DNA of 64,000 nucleotides from Helicobacter enhydrae (GTDB lineage: Bacteria; Campylobacterota; Campylobacteria; Campylobacterales; Helicobacteraceae). The notes beneath the pieces were generated by a model. It ran no database searches. It was not told where the DNA came from and was given only the letters and a program-made list of their open reading frames with translations. Below, piece by piece: positions 7,819-17,777 of this stretch; within the stretch, counting starts at the first letter, position 1, and each line of letters begins with the position of its first letter. The position numbers were made by a program, and so were the translations under genes. The DNA is taken from positions 682,001 through 746,000 of the forward strand of contig NZ_CP016503.1 in NCBI RefSeq assembly GCF_001693335.1, read 5' to 3'.

Positions 7819-8761
7819 CCACCCACGCCCCAAAATCGCAATCAGTTGTGGGGACATCAATGGTGTAGGATTGGAAATCTTGCTCAAATCCCATCAAGCA
7901 ATCCTTGATCAAGTAGAGCCGATTTATTGTGTGCATTTTGAGCTACTCCAACAAGCAAGCCAACGCCTCAATCTCCCAATGCCTGACACTCTCAAACCGA
8001 CGCACTGCCTCCCACCCCCAGCACCAATCCCCCAAATCACCCCCTCTCTTATCAGCAAGGAGAGTGGATTGTATAGTTATGAAAGTTTTATCCTTGCTTG
8101 CACACTTTGTGAGACACATGCAGCTCAAGCCATCACAACGCTCCCTATCCACAAAAAAGCTTGGAATCTCGCAGGAATCACAGAGATTGGACACACTGAA
8201 GCATTGAGCAAACGCTACAAGCAAAAAGGCATTATGATGCTTGGGTGTGAAAAAATGTTTGTCGCACTTTTCAGTGATCATATCCCACTCAAAGAGGTGG
8301 CTTCTCATATCAAGCAAGAGGATTTGCAAAGGTTTTTTGTGCGTCTATTTCAGAGCTTAAAAGCACAAAAATATTGTGTAATGGGACTCAATCCTCATTG
8401 TGGCGATGGTGGGATTATCGGCGATGAGGATAGTATCATCGCACAGGCGATCAAAGAGAGCAATGCTTGGCTTGGTGGTGATTATTTTGTGGGACCTATC
8501 CCTTGTGATTGTGCATTTATCCCCTCCAAACGCCAAGAGTTTCAAATATGGGTGGGAATGTATCATGATATTGCACTCTCCACCCTCAAGGCTTTGTATT
8601 TTGATGAAAGTATCAATGTCACTTTGGGGATTGACATTTTACGCACCTCTGTAGATCACGGCGTCGCTTTTGACATTGCTTATAGCAATCAAGCCAAAAC
8701 GCGAAGTTATCTCAATGCCATTGCCTATGCCAAAACACTCATACATCAAAAGGAGCATTGA
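7805..8761 (+). CDS. pdxA: 4-hydroxythreonine-4-phosphate dehydrogenase
   Basis: A 318-residue PdxA, which supplies the aminoketone partner for PdxJ. The ATG at 7805 is chosen because a longer in-frame start would run 47 bases into pdxJ, and because the protein then begins just ahead of the family segment [17 protein letters not shown]. Metal-ligand histidines are visible in TEIGHTEAL and GMYHDIAL, and the nucleotide site in NPHCGDGG. The first motif reads GDINGVG where most relatives have GDPxGIG. The stop overlaps the uvrB start by one base. Confidence 0.95.
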   Translation: MNQSSHPRPKIAISCGDINGVGLEILLKSHQAILDQVEPIYCVHFELLQQASQRLNLPMPDTLKPTHCLPPPAPIPQITPSLISKESGLYSYESFILACTLCETHAAQAITTLPIHKKAWNLAGITEIGHTEALSKRYKQKGIMMLGCEKMFVALFSDHIPLKEVASHIKQEDLQRFFVRLFQSLKAQKYCVMGLNPHCGDGGIIGDEDSIIAQAIKESNAWLGGDYFVGPIPCDCAFIPSKRQEFQIWVGMYHDIALSTLKALYFDESINVTLGIDILRTSVDHGVAFDIAYSNQAKTRSYLNAIAYAKTLIHQKEH

Positions 8762-10740
8762 TGAAAACATTTGAACTCCATAGCAAATACGCCCCTTCAG
8801 GAGATCAGCCTCAAGCGATTGAAAAGCTTTGTGAGAGTATCCTTGCAGGCAATCGCTATCAGACATTGATTGGGGTGACAGGGAGTGGCAAAACTTTTAG
8901 TATGGCAAACATTATTGCCAAACTCAATATGCCCACTTTGATTATGACTCACAACAAAACCCTAGCCGCACAGCTCTATAGTGAGTTTAAGGGGTTTTTC
9001 CCAAACAATCGCGTAGAGTATTTCATCTCTCACTTTGATTATTATCAACCCGAAGCCTATATCCCAAGACGCGATTTGTTTATCGAAAAAGATAGTGCGA
9101 TCAATGAGGATTTGGAGCGTTTGAGATTGAGTGCAACGACTTCACTGCTAGCCTATGATGATGTGATTGTCGTCGCTTCAGTGTCTGCTAATTATGGTTT
9201 GGGCAATCCACAAGAATATCTAGAAGTCATCGAAAAGCTTGAGGTGGGCAAAAGCTATGGACAAAAACATCTTTTGAGCAAACTTGTTGAAATGGGATAC
9301 ACACGCAATGATACGGCGTTTGAAAGGGGGAACTTCAGAGTCAATGGCGAAGTGATTGACATATTCCCTGCATACAATCAATCCCAATACATTCGTATCG
9401 AATTTTTTGGCGATGAAATTGAGTGTATCAGTATTCAAGAAGCACTCAGCAATACATTGCTCAAAAAGCTCCCCTCCTATGTCCTCTATGCTGCCAATCA
9501 GTTCATCGTGGGAGCCAATCGCCTAAACCAAGCACTCAAAGACATTGAGGATGAGCTTGACGCACGCCTCAAAGAGTTTGCCCTGCAAGGCAAAGAAGTA
9601 GAATCCACACGCCTCAAAAGCCGCACGGAGTTTGATTTGGAGATGATGAGCCAAAGTGGGATTTGCAAGGGGATTGAGAACTATGCACGCCACCTCACAG
9701 GCAAAAAGCCGGGTGAAACCCCTTATTGTTTGTTGGATTATTTTGAACAAAAAAAGAAGCCCTATCTTGTCATCGTTGATGAATCCCATGTAAGTTTGCC
9801 TCAATTTGGAGGAATGTATGCAGGGGATCGCAGTCGCAAAGAAGTGCTAGTGGAGTATGGATTCCGTTTGCCTAGTGCGTTGGACAATCGCCCTCTGCAG
9901 TTTGAGGAGTTTATCAACAAGCCCCCGCATTTTCTTTTTGTGTCTGCTACCCCAGCCCAAAAAGAATTGGAGCTTAGTGGCAATCATATTGCCGAGCAAA
10001 TCATCCGTCCTACAGGTTTGCTAGACCCACTCTATGAAATCCGCGATAGTGAAAATCAAGTGCTAGATTGTTTGGAAGAAATCAAACTATGTATCGCTAG
10101 AAATGAGCGTGTGCTGATTACCACTCTCACCAAAAAAATGGCAGAGGAATTGAGCGAGTATTATGCCAATGCAGGGATTAGGGTTGCATATCTGCATAGC
10201 GAGATTGACGCGATTGAGAGAAATCATCTCATCCGTTCTTTGAGACTAGGTGAGTTTGATGTGCTTGTGGGAATCAATCTCTTGCGTGAGGGGCTAGATT
10301 TGCCGGAGGTGAGTTTGGTTGCCATTATGGACGCTGACAAAGAGGGGTTTTTGAGGAGTGAGACAAGTCTCATTCAAACAATGGGGCGTGCTGCAAGAAA
10401 TCTCAATGGCAAAGTCCTGCTCTATGCCCAAAAAATCACGCAATCAATGAAAAAAGCTTGTGAAACGACTGATTATCGTCGTGCCAAACAAATGGAGTTC
10501 AATGCTTTGCACAATGTCACCCCCAAGAGCGTGAGGCGTGAAGTGGAGCTAGAGCTCAAGCCTGAAAACGAAGCCTTGCTTTATGAAAAATATGACAAAA
10601 AAGCCAAAATCCCAAAAAGCGAAAAAGAAAGGATTATCAAAGAGCTAAAAGCCAAAATGCTAGAAGCAAGCAAAAAGCTTGAGTTTGAAGAGGCGGCAAG
10701 AATCCGAGATGAGATCAAAAAACTACAACAAGGGAGCTAG
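8761..10740 (+). CDS. uvrB: Excinuclease ABC subunit B
   Basis: A 659-residue UvrB of nucleotide excision repair, the damage-verifying helicase loaded by UvrA. Walker A is GVTGSGKT near residue 40, and the beta-hairpin region is [18 protein letters not shown] is the Walker B region. Helicase motifs V and VI ([22 protein letters not shown]) and a C-terminal UVR helical hairpin follow. A TTG immediately upstream also fits the frame, but AGGAG is placed five bases before the ATG. It overlaps the pdxA stop (TGATG). Confidence 0.97.
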   Translation: MKTFELHSKYAPSGDQPQAIEKLCESILAGNRYQTLIGVTGSGKTFSMANIIAKLNMPTLIMTHNKTLAAQLYSEFKGFFPNNRVEYFISHFDYYQPEAYIPRRDLFIEKDSAINEDLERLRLSATTSLLAYDDVIVVASVSANYGLGNPQEYLEVIEKLEVGKSYGQKHLLSKLVEMGYTRNDTAFERGNFRVNGEVIDIFPAYNQSQYIRIEFFGDEIECISIQEALSNTLLKKLPSYVLYAANQFIVGANRLNQALKDIEDELDARLKEFALQGKEVESTRLKSRTEFDLEMMSQSGICKGIENYARHLTGKKPGETPYCLLDYFEQKKKPYLVIVDESHVSLPQFGGMYAGDRSRKEVLVEYGFRLPSALDNRPLQFEEFINKPPHFLFVSATPAQKELELSGNHIAEQIIRPTGLLDPLYEIRDSENQVLDCLEEIKLCIARNERVLITTLTKKMAEELSEYYANAGIRVAYLHSEIDAIERNHLIRSLRLGEFDVLVGINLLREGLDLPEVSLVAIMDADKEGFLRSETSLIQTMGRAARNLNGKVLLYAQKITQSMKKACETTDYRRAKQMEFNALHNVTPKSVRREVELELKPENEALLYEKYDKKAKIPKSEKERIIKELKAKMLEASKKLEFEEAARIRDEIKKLQQGS

Positions 10741-10741
10741 T

Positions 10742-12214
10742 ATGCAAAAAGTGATTTTGGTAATTACAGATGGTATAGGACATTCCACTCAAGACAAATA
10801 CAATGCGTTCAAAAGTGCGGCAACACCTGCTTATGATTGGCTTTTTGCAAATGCTCCACATTCTCTCATCCGCACCTATGGAGAGAGCATTGGGCTACCA
10901 AACAATCAAATGGGAAACTCTGAAGTGGGGCACATGACACTAGGATCTGGGCAGGTGATTTTGCAAGATTTGCTCAAAATCAACCAAGCAATTCACTCAA
11001 AGACATTGTTTGCAAACGAGCATTTTCAAACGCTAAAAACGCGAGAAAATATCCATCTAGTTGGATTGGTGAGTGATGGTGGTGTGCATTCTGACATCGC
11101 TCATCTTGTAGGCATTCTCAAAGAGCTAAAGCAATCAGACAATCGAGTTTGGATTCACATCATTGCCGATGGGCGTGATGTCGCACCTCAAAGCCTTCAA
11201 ACCTTTCTTGACACGCTACAACCCCACCTGTCTGCAAACATACAAATCGCTACTTTGAGTGGGAGATATTATGCGATGGATAGAGATAGGCGTTGGGAGA
11301 GAATCCAATCAGCCTATGATTGCATTATCTCTGCAAATCCCAAAACCACACAAACTCCAAGCCAATATCTTGCACAAAGCTATCAAGACAATATTTCTGA
11401 TGAATTTATCATACCTACGGCTTTTGGCTCATTTGATGGGGTTGAAAATGGAGATGCTTTTTTGTTTTTCAACTTCCGATCAGATCGTATGCGTGAGCTA
11501 ACTTTTGCGATAGGTAGCAAAGATTTCAACCACTTCCAACGCCCTCCACTCAAAGATCTTTTCTTGCTTTGTATGACTCCTTATGATGAGAACTTCCCCC
11601 TGCCCACTCTTATCAACAAAGAAAACCTCACGCACACCCTTGCAAGTATCATCTCTCAAGCTCAACTCACACAAGCCCACATCGCAGAAACCGAGAAATA
11701 TGCCCATGTGACTTTTTTCTTCAATGGTGGAAGAGAAAAGGTTTTTGATGGCGAATCACGCTTTTTGATCCCAAGCCCAAAAGTGGCAACTTATGATCTC
11801 AAGCCTGAAATGAGTGCAGAGGAAGTGGGAGAGCAAACGCTCAAATGTATGCAAGATGGCTTTGATTTTATCGTTGTTAATTTTGCCAATGGCGATATGG
11901 TGGGACACACGGGGGTTTTTGAAGCAGGGATCAAGGCAGTTGAAGCTGTAGATACAGAATTGCTCAAAATCTTGCAAGCCTGCCAACAACACCACTACGC
12001 ACTCATTCTCACAAGCGATCACGGAAATTGCGAAGAAATGAGAGATCAAGATGGAAACATTCTCACAAACCACACTATTGGTGATGTGTGGTGTTTCGCA
12101 TTATGTGATCAAATACAAAGTCTAGATAATGGGACACTTGCAAACATCGCTCCGACGATTCTTAAGATTATGGGACTTCCCATACCCACACAAATGCAAA
12201 AACCACTTTTTTGA
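10742..12214 (+). CDS. gpmI: 2,3-bisphosphoglycerate-independent phosphoglycerate mutase
   Basis: A 490-residue manganese-dependent enzyme that interconverts 3- and 2-phosphoglycerate through a phosphoserine intermediate. The catalytic serine is S60 in MGNSEVGH. Metal ligands are visible in VLVITDG-type start, NFANGDMVGHTG and TSDHGNCEEM. The ATG directly after the uvrB stop is preferred over an upstream in-frame ATG buried in uvrB, because GGGAG lies just before it. It is the last gene of the pdxJ-pdxA-uvrB-gpmI run and is followed by a terminator. Confidence 0.96.
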   Translation: MQKVILVITDGIGHSTQDKYNAFKSAATPAYDWLFANAPHSLIRTYGESIGLPNNQMGNSEVGHMTLGSGQVILQDLLKINQAIHSKTLFANEHFQTLKTRENIHLVGLVSDGGVHSDIAHLVGILKELKQSDNRVWIHIIADGRDVAPQSLQTFLDTLQPHLSANIQIATLSGRYYAMDRDRRWERIQSAYDCIISANPKTTQTPSQYLAQSYQDNISDEFIIPTAFGSFDGVENGDAFLFFNFRSDRMRELTFAIGSKDFNHFQRPPLKDLFLLCMTPYDENFPLPTLINKENLTHTLASIISQAQLTQAHIAETEKYAHVTFFFNGGREKVFDGESRFLIPSPKVATYDLKPEMSAEEVGEQTLKCMQDGFDFIVVNFANGDMVGHTGVFEAGIKAVEAVDTELLKILQACQQHHYALILTSDHGNCEEMRDQDGNILTNHTIGDVWCFALCDQIQSLDNGTLANIAPTILKIMGLPIPTQMQKPLF

Positions 12215-12259
12215 GGAACAAATGGCTCAAAAATAAAACAAAAAAGATTGATTGGTTTG

Positions 12260-12282
12260 CAAACAGAGGAAGCCTCTGTTTG
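12260..12282. terminator. Bidirectional terminator between gpmI and fdhC
   Basis: Perfect 10-base arms CAAACAGAGG and CCTCTGTTTG around AAG, placed between two convergent genes. Confidence 0.7.
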
Positions 12283-12288
12283 TGTGGG

Positions 12289-13290
12289 TTAGGAGTGTGC
12301 GACTTTTTTACGCTCAAGCTCCCCACTTGCTTGAAGTTCTTGATAATAGCAAGAATGCAAAATCGCTAGTTCCTCCTCCCCCATTGTGCCATCCACCATC
12401 GCACTCAAAGCCCCTTCAATCGCAAACACAGCCATATAAATGTGTGTGATCAAAAGTGCAATGATTGCAAACCCTAAGACATTGTGGATAATCGCGCTCA
12501 ACCTTAGGGCATTGATAGGAGCAAATTGAAAATACATAATCGCCCCAGTGATAACCATCACAAATCCCCCGATTGTGCAAACCCAAAACCACATTTTCAT
12601 CCCCGCATTGAATTGCCCTGAAGGAATAGGAGTTTTGATAGTGTCACCCTTTGTGAGATACCCCCCAAGCATCAAAAGCCATTTCAAATCATAAGATTTG
12701 GGCAAAGAAGCTTTCACCCACATCAAAAACATCAAAGGACCAAAAACCACAAACGCAAGAGTGGAGATCGCGTGCAAATCACGCGCTAGTCTCACAAAAA
12801 GCCCTCCACCAAGCTGAGCACCAAACACCATAATCAAGCCTGTGATACAAATCACGATAAAAGGCACAGCGGTGAGCCAATGCACTGCGATATTGTAAGT
12901 AGAAAAAATCTTATACTTCACGCCATGTGCGAAGCGTTTGGAACCAAAGAGCATTAGGTGTGTCGCAAATGCAACAGGCACCAACACAATGATCGCCAAA
13001 AAGATAGGGGCAAAAAATTTGTTTTGCAAAAGCGTAAAAAGCTCACCCAATCCTTTGGCATCTTGGATCCCACTCAATGGCTTACCACTATCAAGTGGTC
13101 CCACTGCCACCCCTTGAGGCGTATTGCCAATCACTCCTGCAGTAGGAGAATCCCACCCCCAATTTTTGATTTGCTCAATTTGTTTCACGCCATAAATCTC
13201 TGTATTTTGAGAAAAATTCGGCTGTTTTTCATTAGCAAAAGCTCCACTCAAAAAGAGGAATAAAAATAATAAAACGCTAATGCCCCTCAT
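12289..13290 (-). CDS. fdhC: Formate dehydrogenase cytochrome b subunit
   Basis: A 333-residue FdhC, the membrane diheme cytochrome b that passes electrons from formate oxidation to menaquinone. A signal peptide (MRGISVLLFLFLFL) is followed by a periplasmic segment and then four membrane helices with histidines suitable as heme ligands (NIAVHWLTAVP, LHAISTLAF, IIHNVLGFA). An upstream in-frame start exists inside fdhB, but the start at 13290 has a GAGGTGTGAG site and gives a clean signal peptide. It is the last gene of the fdh operon. Confidence 0.92.
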   Translation of the reverse strand: MRGISVLLFLFLFLSGAFANEKQPNFSQNTEIYGVKQIEQIKNWGWDSPTAGVIGNTPQGVAVGPLDSGKPLSGIQDAKGLGELFTLLQNKFFAPIFLAIIVLVPVAFATHLMLFGSKRFAHGVKYKIFSTYNIAVHWLTAVPFIVICITGLIMVFGAQLGGGLFVRLARDLHAISTLAFVVFGPLMFLMWVKASLPKSYDLKWLLMLGGYLTKGDTIKTPIPSGQFNAGMKMWFWVCTIGGFVMVITGAIMYFQFAPINALRLSAIIHNVLGFAIIALLITHIYMAVFAIEGALSAMVDGTMGEEELAILHSCYYQELQASGELERKKVAHS

Positions 13291-13298
13291 CTCACACC

Positions 13299-13913
13299 TC
13301 ATCCACCATACGCTTTGGACCAAGTATAAGGGACAGATGGCGTTCCACTTCCTCTAGCAATCGCTCTTTGAGCGATAATGTCGCTCACCTCATCACTACT
13401 TCCTGCAAGCAAAGCTTTGGTTGAACACATTGCTGCACACACAGGGACTTTGCCCTCTGCGATACGATTCTGTCCGTAGAGTTTGTATTCTTCTTGAGAA
13501 TGTGTCTCTTCAGGACCTCCAGCACAGAATGTGCATTTGTCCATCGCCCCTCTTGAGCCAAAAATATCTGATTTTGGAAATTGTGGTGCCCCAAAAGGAC
13601 AAGCATATAGACAATATCCACATCCGATACAAGTTTTTTTGTCGTGCAAGACTATGCCATCTTCACGCACATAGAAACAATCCACAGGACAAACTTTGGC
13701 ACAAGGTGCGTCAGAACAATGCATACAAGCAATAGAGACACTTTTTTCTTTGCCCTCAATCCCGTCATTGAGTGTGATCACACGACGGCGATTGATACCT
13801 ACAGGCAAATGATGAGCCTCTTTACAGGCAACATCACATCCGTGACAATCGATACAACGATTTTCATCGCAATAAAATTTAATCCGACTTTGAGAAACAA
13901 AACCTTCAGTCAT
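13299..13913 (-). CDS. fdhB: Formate dehydrogenase iron-sulfur subunit
   Basis: A 204-residue electron-transfer subunit with four [4Fe-4S] clusters. Cysteine groups are CIDCHGCDVAC, CMHCSDAPCAKVCPVDC, CIGCGYCLYACP and CTFC with CAAMCS near residue 160. It has no signal peptide, as expected for a subunit exported together with Tat-targeted FdhA. It sits ten bases after fdhA and ahead of fdhC, the usual order in Campylobacterota. Confidence 0.96.
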   Translation of the reverse strand: MTEGFVSQSRIKFYCDENRCIDCHGCDVACKEAHHLPVGINRRRVITLNDGIEGKEKSVSIACMHCSDAPCAKVCPVDCFYVREDGIVLHDKKTCIGCGYCLYACPFGAPQFPKSDIFGSRGAMDKCTFCAGGPEETHSQEEYKLYGQNRIAEGKVPVCAAMCSTKALLAGSSDEVSDIIAQRAIARGSGTPSVPYTWSKAYGG

Positions 13914-13923
13914 TGCTCACTCC

Positions 13924-16749
13924 TTATGCTTTTTGAATACGGCAAAGTCCGCATTTGGTTTCAGGGATTTGTGTCACGATGTCATAGCCATAATTGGTCA
14001 CACCATTGATTGATTCCCCAATGCTGTATGGCACATACCCTTGAGGATAATACGCCTCCAAACTCTCACCCTGCATTACTCCTGCCCAATGGAATGGAGC
14101 AAACACAACATTTTCTTTGACGCTATAGCTTAGTCTCACCTTGACTTTTGCTTTGAAGCCCTCTGGACTATGAATCCATACAAAATCCCCCTCATTCACT
14201 CCATAATTTCCGGCAGTATTTGGGTGGATTTGGCAATACATTTCTGGATTGATTTCTGTGAGTGCCAAGCTTACGCGTGCTTCGATCCCTTGTCCGCTAT
14301 GAGTCACAATCCTTGCAGTATTGAGTTGCAATGGGAACTCTTTGGTCCAATCTTTTTGCAGAGAAGCAAATTTGGTCGCCACCCTAAACTGATTGGGTTG
14401 GTCTGGATAAGTTGGATATTTGGCAATCAAATCAGGGCGTGGGGTATGGATAGGCTCACGATGCAACGGGATTTTATCCACCCAAGTGCTGACATACATT
14501 CTAGCCCTTGCATTTCCATAAGGACAAAGCCCTGCCTCAAGTGCTTTATTGACAAGTGTCATACTCAAGTCTGTTTTCCAATTCTTACCTTTGACAATCT
14601 CTTTTTCTTTGGCTGTGAGTTTTTTGCCCGTTAGCTCCTCGATATTGTCTGCTGTAATCTCTGGATAGCCACCTTTTTGGCTCGACTTTGGAGGCACACT
14701 GCCTTGAGATGCAAGCATATTGTATTTTTTGCCATCCAACTCTTGCTCCAACCCAAAGTTGTTTCTAAATCCCATACCGCCTTGCATCACAGGGATACTG
14801 ATATTGTAGAGGTTTGGCGTTCCCGGGTGTTTTTCATTCCAACAGGGCCAAGGCAATCCATAGAAGCTATCTTGCAAAGGTCCGCGTCCCTTGAGTGTTA
14901 CAGAATCAAAAAGATGCCAATTGAGTGTATGCTCTTTGAGACGCTCTGGAGTCCAACCACTCAATCCGATGGTTTTCATTCCATAATTAATCTCGCGTGT
15001 CGCATCATCGGGCCACACAAAATTGCCTTTGCCATCACCTAGAGCTCTTGTGAATTCCTCATAAAACCCTAGACGCTTCGCAAGTTCAAAGAGGATCTCC
15101 TCATCAGGTTTGCTCTCATACAAAGGCTTGACAACTTGGAATCTCCACTGCCCTGAACGATTGGTCGCAGTCACAGATCCACTTGTCTCCATTTGAGAAG
15201 CAGCAGGAAGCAGATACACTCCATCGCTTTTTTGAGTATAAGCAATCGCATCATGTGGGAAAGGATCAACAACGACAAACAGCTCTAGCTCATTAAGGGC
15301 TTGAGCGACTTTGTTGGTCTGTGCAGTTGAAATCAAACCATTGCCCAAACAGAAAAGTCCGCGAATCTTGCCTGATTTTCCATTGTGGATTTCTTCCTCT
15401 TGCAATACGCCTTGCCACCAACGAGAAAGCGTAAAACCTGCTTTATTCATTGTTGCAGGATCAAATTGACTTTTGAGCCACTCATAATCCACTTGCCACA
15501 CTTTTGCCCAATGTTTAAACGCCCCCTCACTCAAACCATAATATCCGGGCAAACTATCAGAGAGACAACCCAAATCTGTCGCACCTTGCACATTGTCGTG
15601 TCCCCTCAAGATGTTTGTGCCGCCACCACTGCGTCCCATATTGCCAAGCACAAGTTGCAAAATAGGGGCGATTCTTGTGTTGCCTGTCCCAATGCTGTGT
15701 TGTGTCAATCCCATCGCCCAAACAAGTGTGCCCGGTCTTGTGTGTGCATAGAGTTTCGTGACTTCCATCAGTTGCTTTTCAGTCACTCCACAAATGTCTG
15801 CCACTACGCTTGGAGGGTATTTTTTCGCCTCTTCTTTGATTGCTTCGATTCCAAATGTGCGATCTGCGATAAATGATTGATCTTCCCATTTGTTTTTGAA
15901 AATCAGATTGAGCATTCCATAAATGAAAGCAATATCTGTCCCACCGCGAATCTGGATAAACATATCAGCTTTGGCTGCGGTTCTTGTGAAACGCGGATCA
16001 ATCACGATGAGCTTGGCTCCATTTCTCTCTTTTGCCTTGAGGAAATGTTGGAATCCAACAGGGTGATTGACTGCAGGGTTGGCTCCAAAAATGATAATTG
16101 CCTTAGAGTGTTGAATATCTCCAAGATGGTTTGTCATAGCTCCATAACCAAATGTATTCGCCACACCGGCGACTGTAGAGCTATGTCAGAGACGCGCTTG
16201 ATGATCGATATTGTTGGTGCCAAACATAGTTGAGAATTTGCGAATGTAATAACATTGCTCATTGCTCACTTTGGCACTTCCAAAGAATTGGACACTATCA
16301 GCTCCGTGCTCATTTTTGAGACTTGCAAGTTTAGATCCAATCTCATCAAAGGCTTGTTCCCACGAGATTCTTTTCCACTCCCCGTTTTCTTTTTTCATCG
16401 GATACTTGACTCTTTTGGCACTACGCACCATATCAATCATATCTGCACCCTTAGAGCAATGTCCTCCAAGGCTCACAGGGTGATCTTGAGCGACTTCTTG
16501 ACGCACCCAAGTGCCATTTTTGACCTCTGCGATGATTCCACAACCTACAGAACAAATCGTGCAGATTGTTTTGATTTTTTGGCTATCTGGATAAGCCTCT
16601 TTGAGTTCCTCTTGTGTTGCTTGTCTTACAACGCCCTCACTTGCATTCAACGATGCAATTCCTGCACCAACACCCAAAGCACTCATCTTCAAAAAACTAC
16701 GACGCGATGCTCTGAGGGGTGAAAAAGTCTGTGCGATATATTCACTCAT
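13924..16749 (-). CDS. fdhA: Selenocysteine-containing formate dehydrogenase large subunit
   Basis: A 941-residue molybdopterin enzyme oxidising formate to CO2 in the periplasm. The reading frame is split by one in-frame TGA (16186-16188), which is the selenocysteine codon at residue 188: flanking residues HQARL-U-HSSTV match the FDH active site. A bacterial SECIS hairpin follows. The N-terminus has a Tat signal (SRRSFLKM) and a [4Fe-4S] site (CTICSVGC...CSKG). The start at 16749 is chosen for the Tat leader; a longer ATG start runs into the upstream gene. It needs SelA, SelB and SelD encoded elsewhere. Confidence 0.96.
16158..16172 (-). promoter_or_regulatory. Bacterial SECIS hairpin of fdhA
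   Basis: The TCGCC and GGCGA arms pair perfectly around the loop GGTGT, which begins 18 bases after the TGA. Known bacterial SECIS elements have a short stem and an apical loop with GU at this distance, and E. coli fdhF has GGUCU. Binding by SelB is inferred. Confidence 0.8.
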
Positions 16750-16760
16750 CACTTGCCTCC

Positions 16761-16982
16761 TTATTTTGCAGATGCATAGTAAGAGTTCCAATTCTTGGTA
16801 CTTCTATACAAAACTTCTTTTTTCTTGTGTGTTGAAGTGGCAAAACCACTCTGACTCCTTGGTTTGTCATTTGCACAACCTGCAAGTGCCAAACCACCAA
16901 CGGCAATCACTGCTGAAGTTTTTCCAGCATTTTTCAAAAAATCACGGCGTGATTTTTCTTGTGAAAATTGATTTGTTTCCAT
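16761..16982 (-). CDS. Small Tat-signal protein of the fdh operon
   Basis: A 73-residue protein with a twin-arginine leader SRRDFLKNAG and hydrophobic stretch to about residue 35, followed by GC (residues 35-36, a possible lipobox LAGC) and a short charged tail. Equivalent small Tat proteins precede fdhA in Campylobacter (the Cj1513c position). It may be a small exported subunit or maturation partner of FdhA; no function is established that I can name. It ends 11 bases before the fdhA start. Confidence 0.8.
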   Translation of the reverse strand: METNQFSQEKSRRDFLKNAGKTSAVIAVGGLALAGCANDKPRSQSGFATSTHKKKEVLYRSTKNWNSYYASAK

Positions 16983-17060
16983 TTTTCTCCTTTGTAGCTA
17001 GGATAGTAGAGTCTGTGCCCTACGCTACAGGTTTGCTCAAACCCATAGCGTAAGACACAT

Positions 17061-17777
17061 TTATTTTTGTTTCAATGTGTCTTCATCCATATCAGCTTTG
17101 ACGCGTTTTTTCCATTTTGCTTTTTTCTCTTGTGCTTTCAAATCTTGCAAATCGACAAACTCCTCCAAAGGAGGTGGAGTCACATCAAGGTATAAGCGTT
17201 CAAACTCTGCGAAACTCCCCAAAATCTTGACTACAGATTTATAGAAATGAGCCTTTTTGCTTTTCAAAGTTTCCAAAACCACGAAATTCACATAATCATT
17301 CAAAATTTCTGCAAAGATTTTTTGGCACATTGCGATTGCACACGGATTGGCTTTTTCAAGCAACGAAGAACAAAACATCAGCAAAAATCCAAGATGATCT
17401 TCAGGCTCCACAAACTCCTCATTACGCCGAAACTCACTCTCCAAAACCAAATCACGAATCTTCAAGCATTTCTCCCCAAACTCCCACCCCTCATCATAAT
17501 AACTCGCCGTGAGATTGATACATTTGTAAGTGAAGTTATCCACAAAAAGAGCATCAAATTCTTGCTCGATTCTTGCAGTGCCATTGGCTTCTAACTCATT
17601 GAGCAACACTTGTGCATCTTTTTGGGTTTGATCATTGATCGCATTGGCAAAAATCTGCTCCAAAATCGCGATAGCGGTTTGGCGATGTCTGGACAAAGAC
17701 TGGTAGCTAAAAAACATTCCAAGCAGGGCATAATACATCCCTCGTGCTTTGTTGATCTGTATCTCTTCCTCTTTCAT
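17061..17777 (-). CDS. TorD/DmsD-family chaperone for formate dehydrogenase
   Basis: A 238-residue, mostly helical cytoplasmic protein of the TorD/NarJ-like chaperone class, which binds Tat leaders and proofreads cofactor insertion in molybdoenzymes. Supporting segments are YALLGMFFSY near the N-terminus and the EPEDHLGFLLMFCSSLL motif, typical of the EPxDH core. It overlaps the upstream polyferredoxin gene by four bases (ATGA) and lies directly upstream of the fdh structural genes. The most likely client is FdhA. Confidence 0.85.
   Translation of the reverse strand: MKEEEIQINKARGMYYALLGMFFSYQSLSRHRQTAIAILEQIFANAINDQTQKDAQVLLNELEANGTARIEQEFDALFVDNFTYKCINLTASYYDEGWEFGEKCLKIRDLVLESEFRRNEEFVEPEDHLGFLLMFCSSLLEKANPCAIAMCQKIFAEILNDYVNFVVLETLKSKKAHFYKSVVKILGSFAEFERLYLDVTPPPLEEFVDLQDLKAQEKKAKWKKRVKADMDEDTLKQK

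Noticed and set aside
13924-16749. fdhA read as two genes or a pseudogene because of TGA
   Set aside because: The stop falls exactly at the FDH active-site selenocysteine and is followed by a SECIS hairpin.
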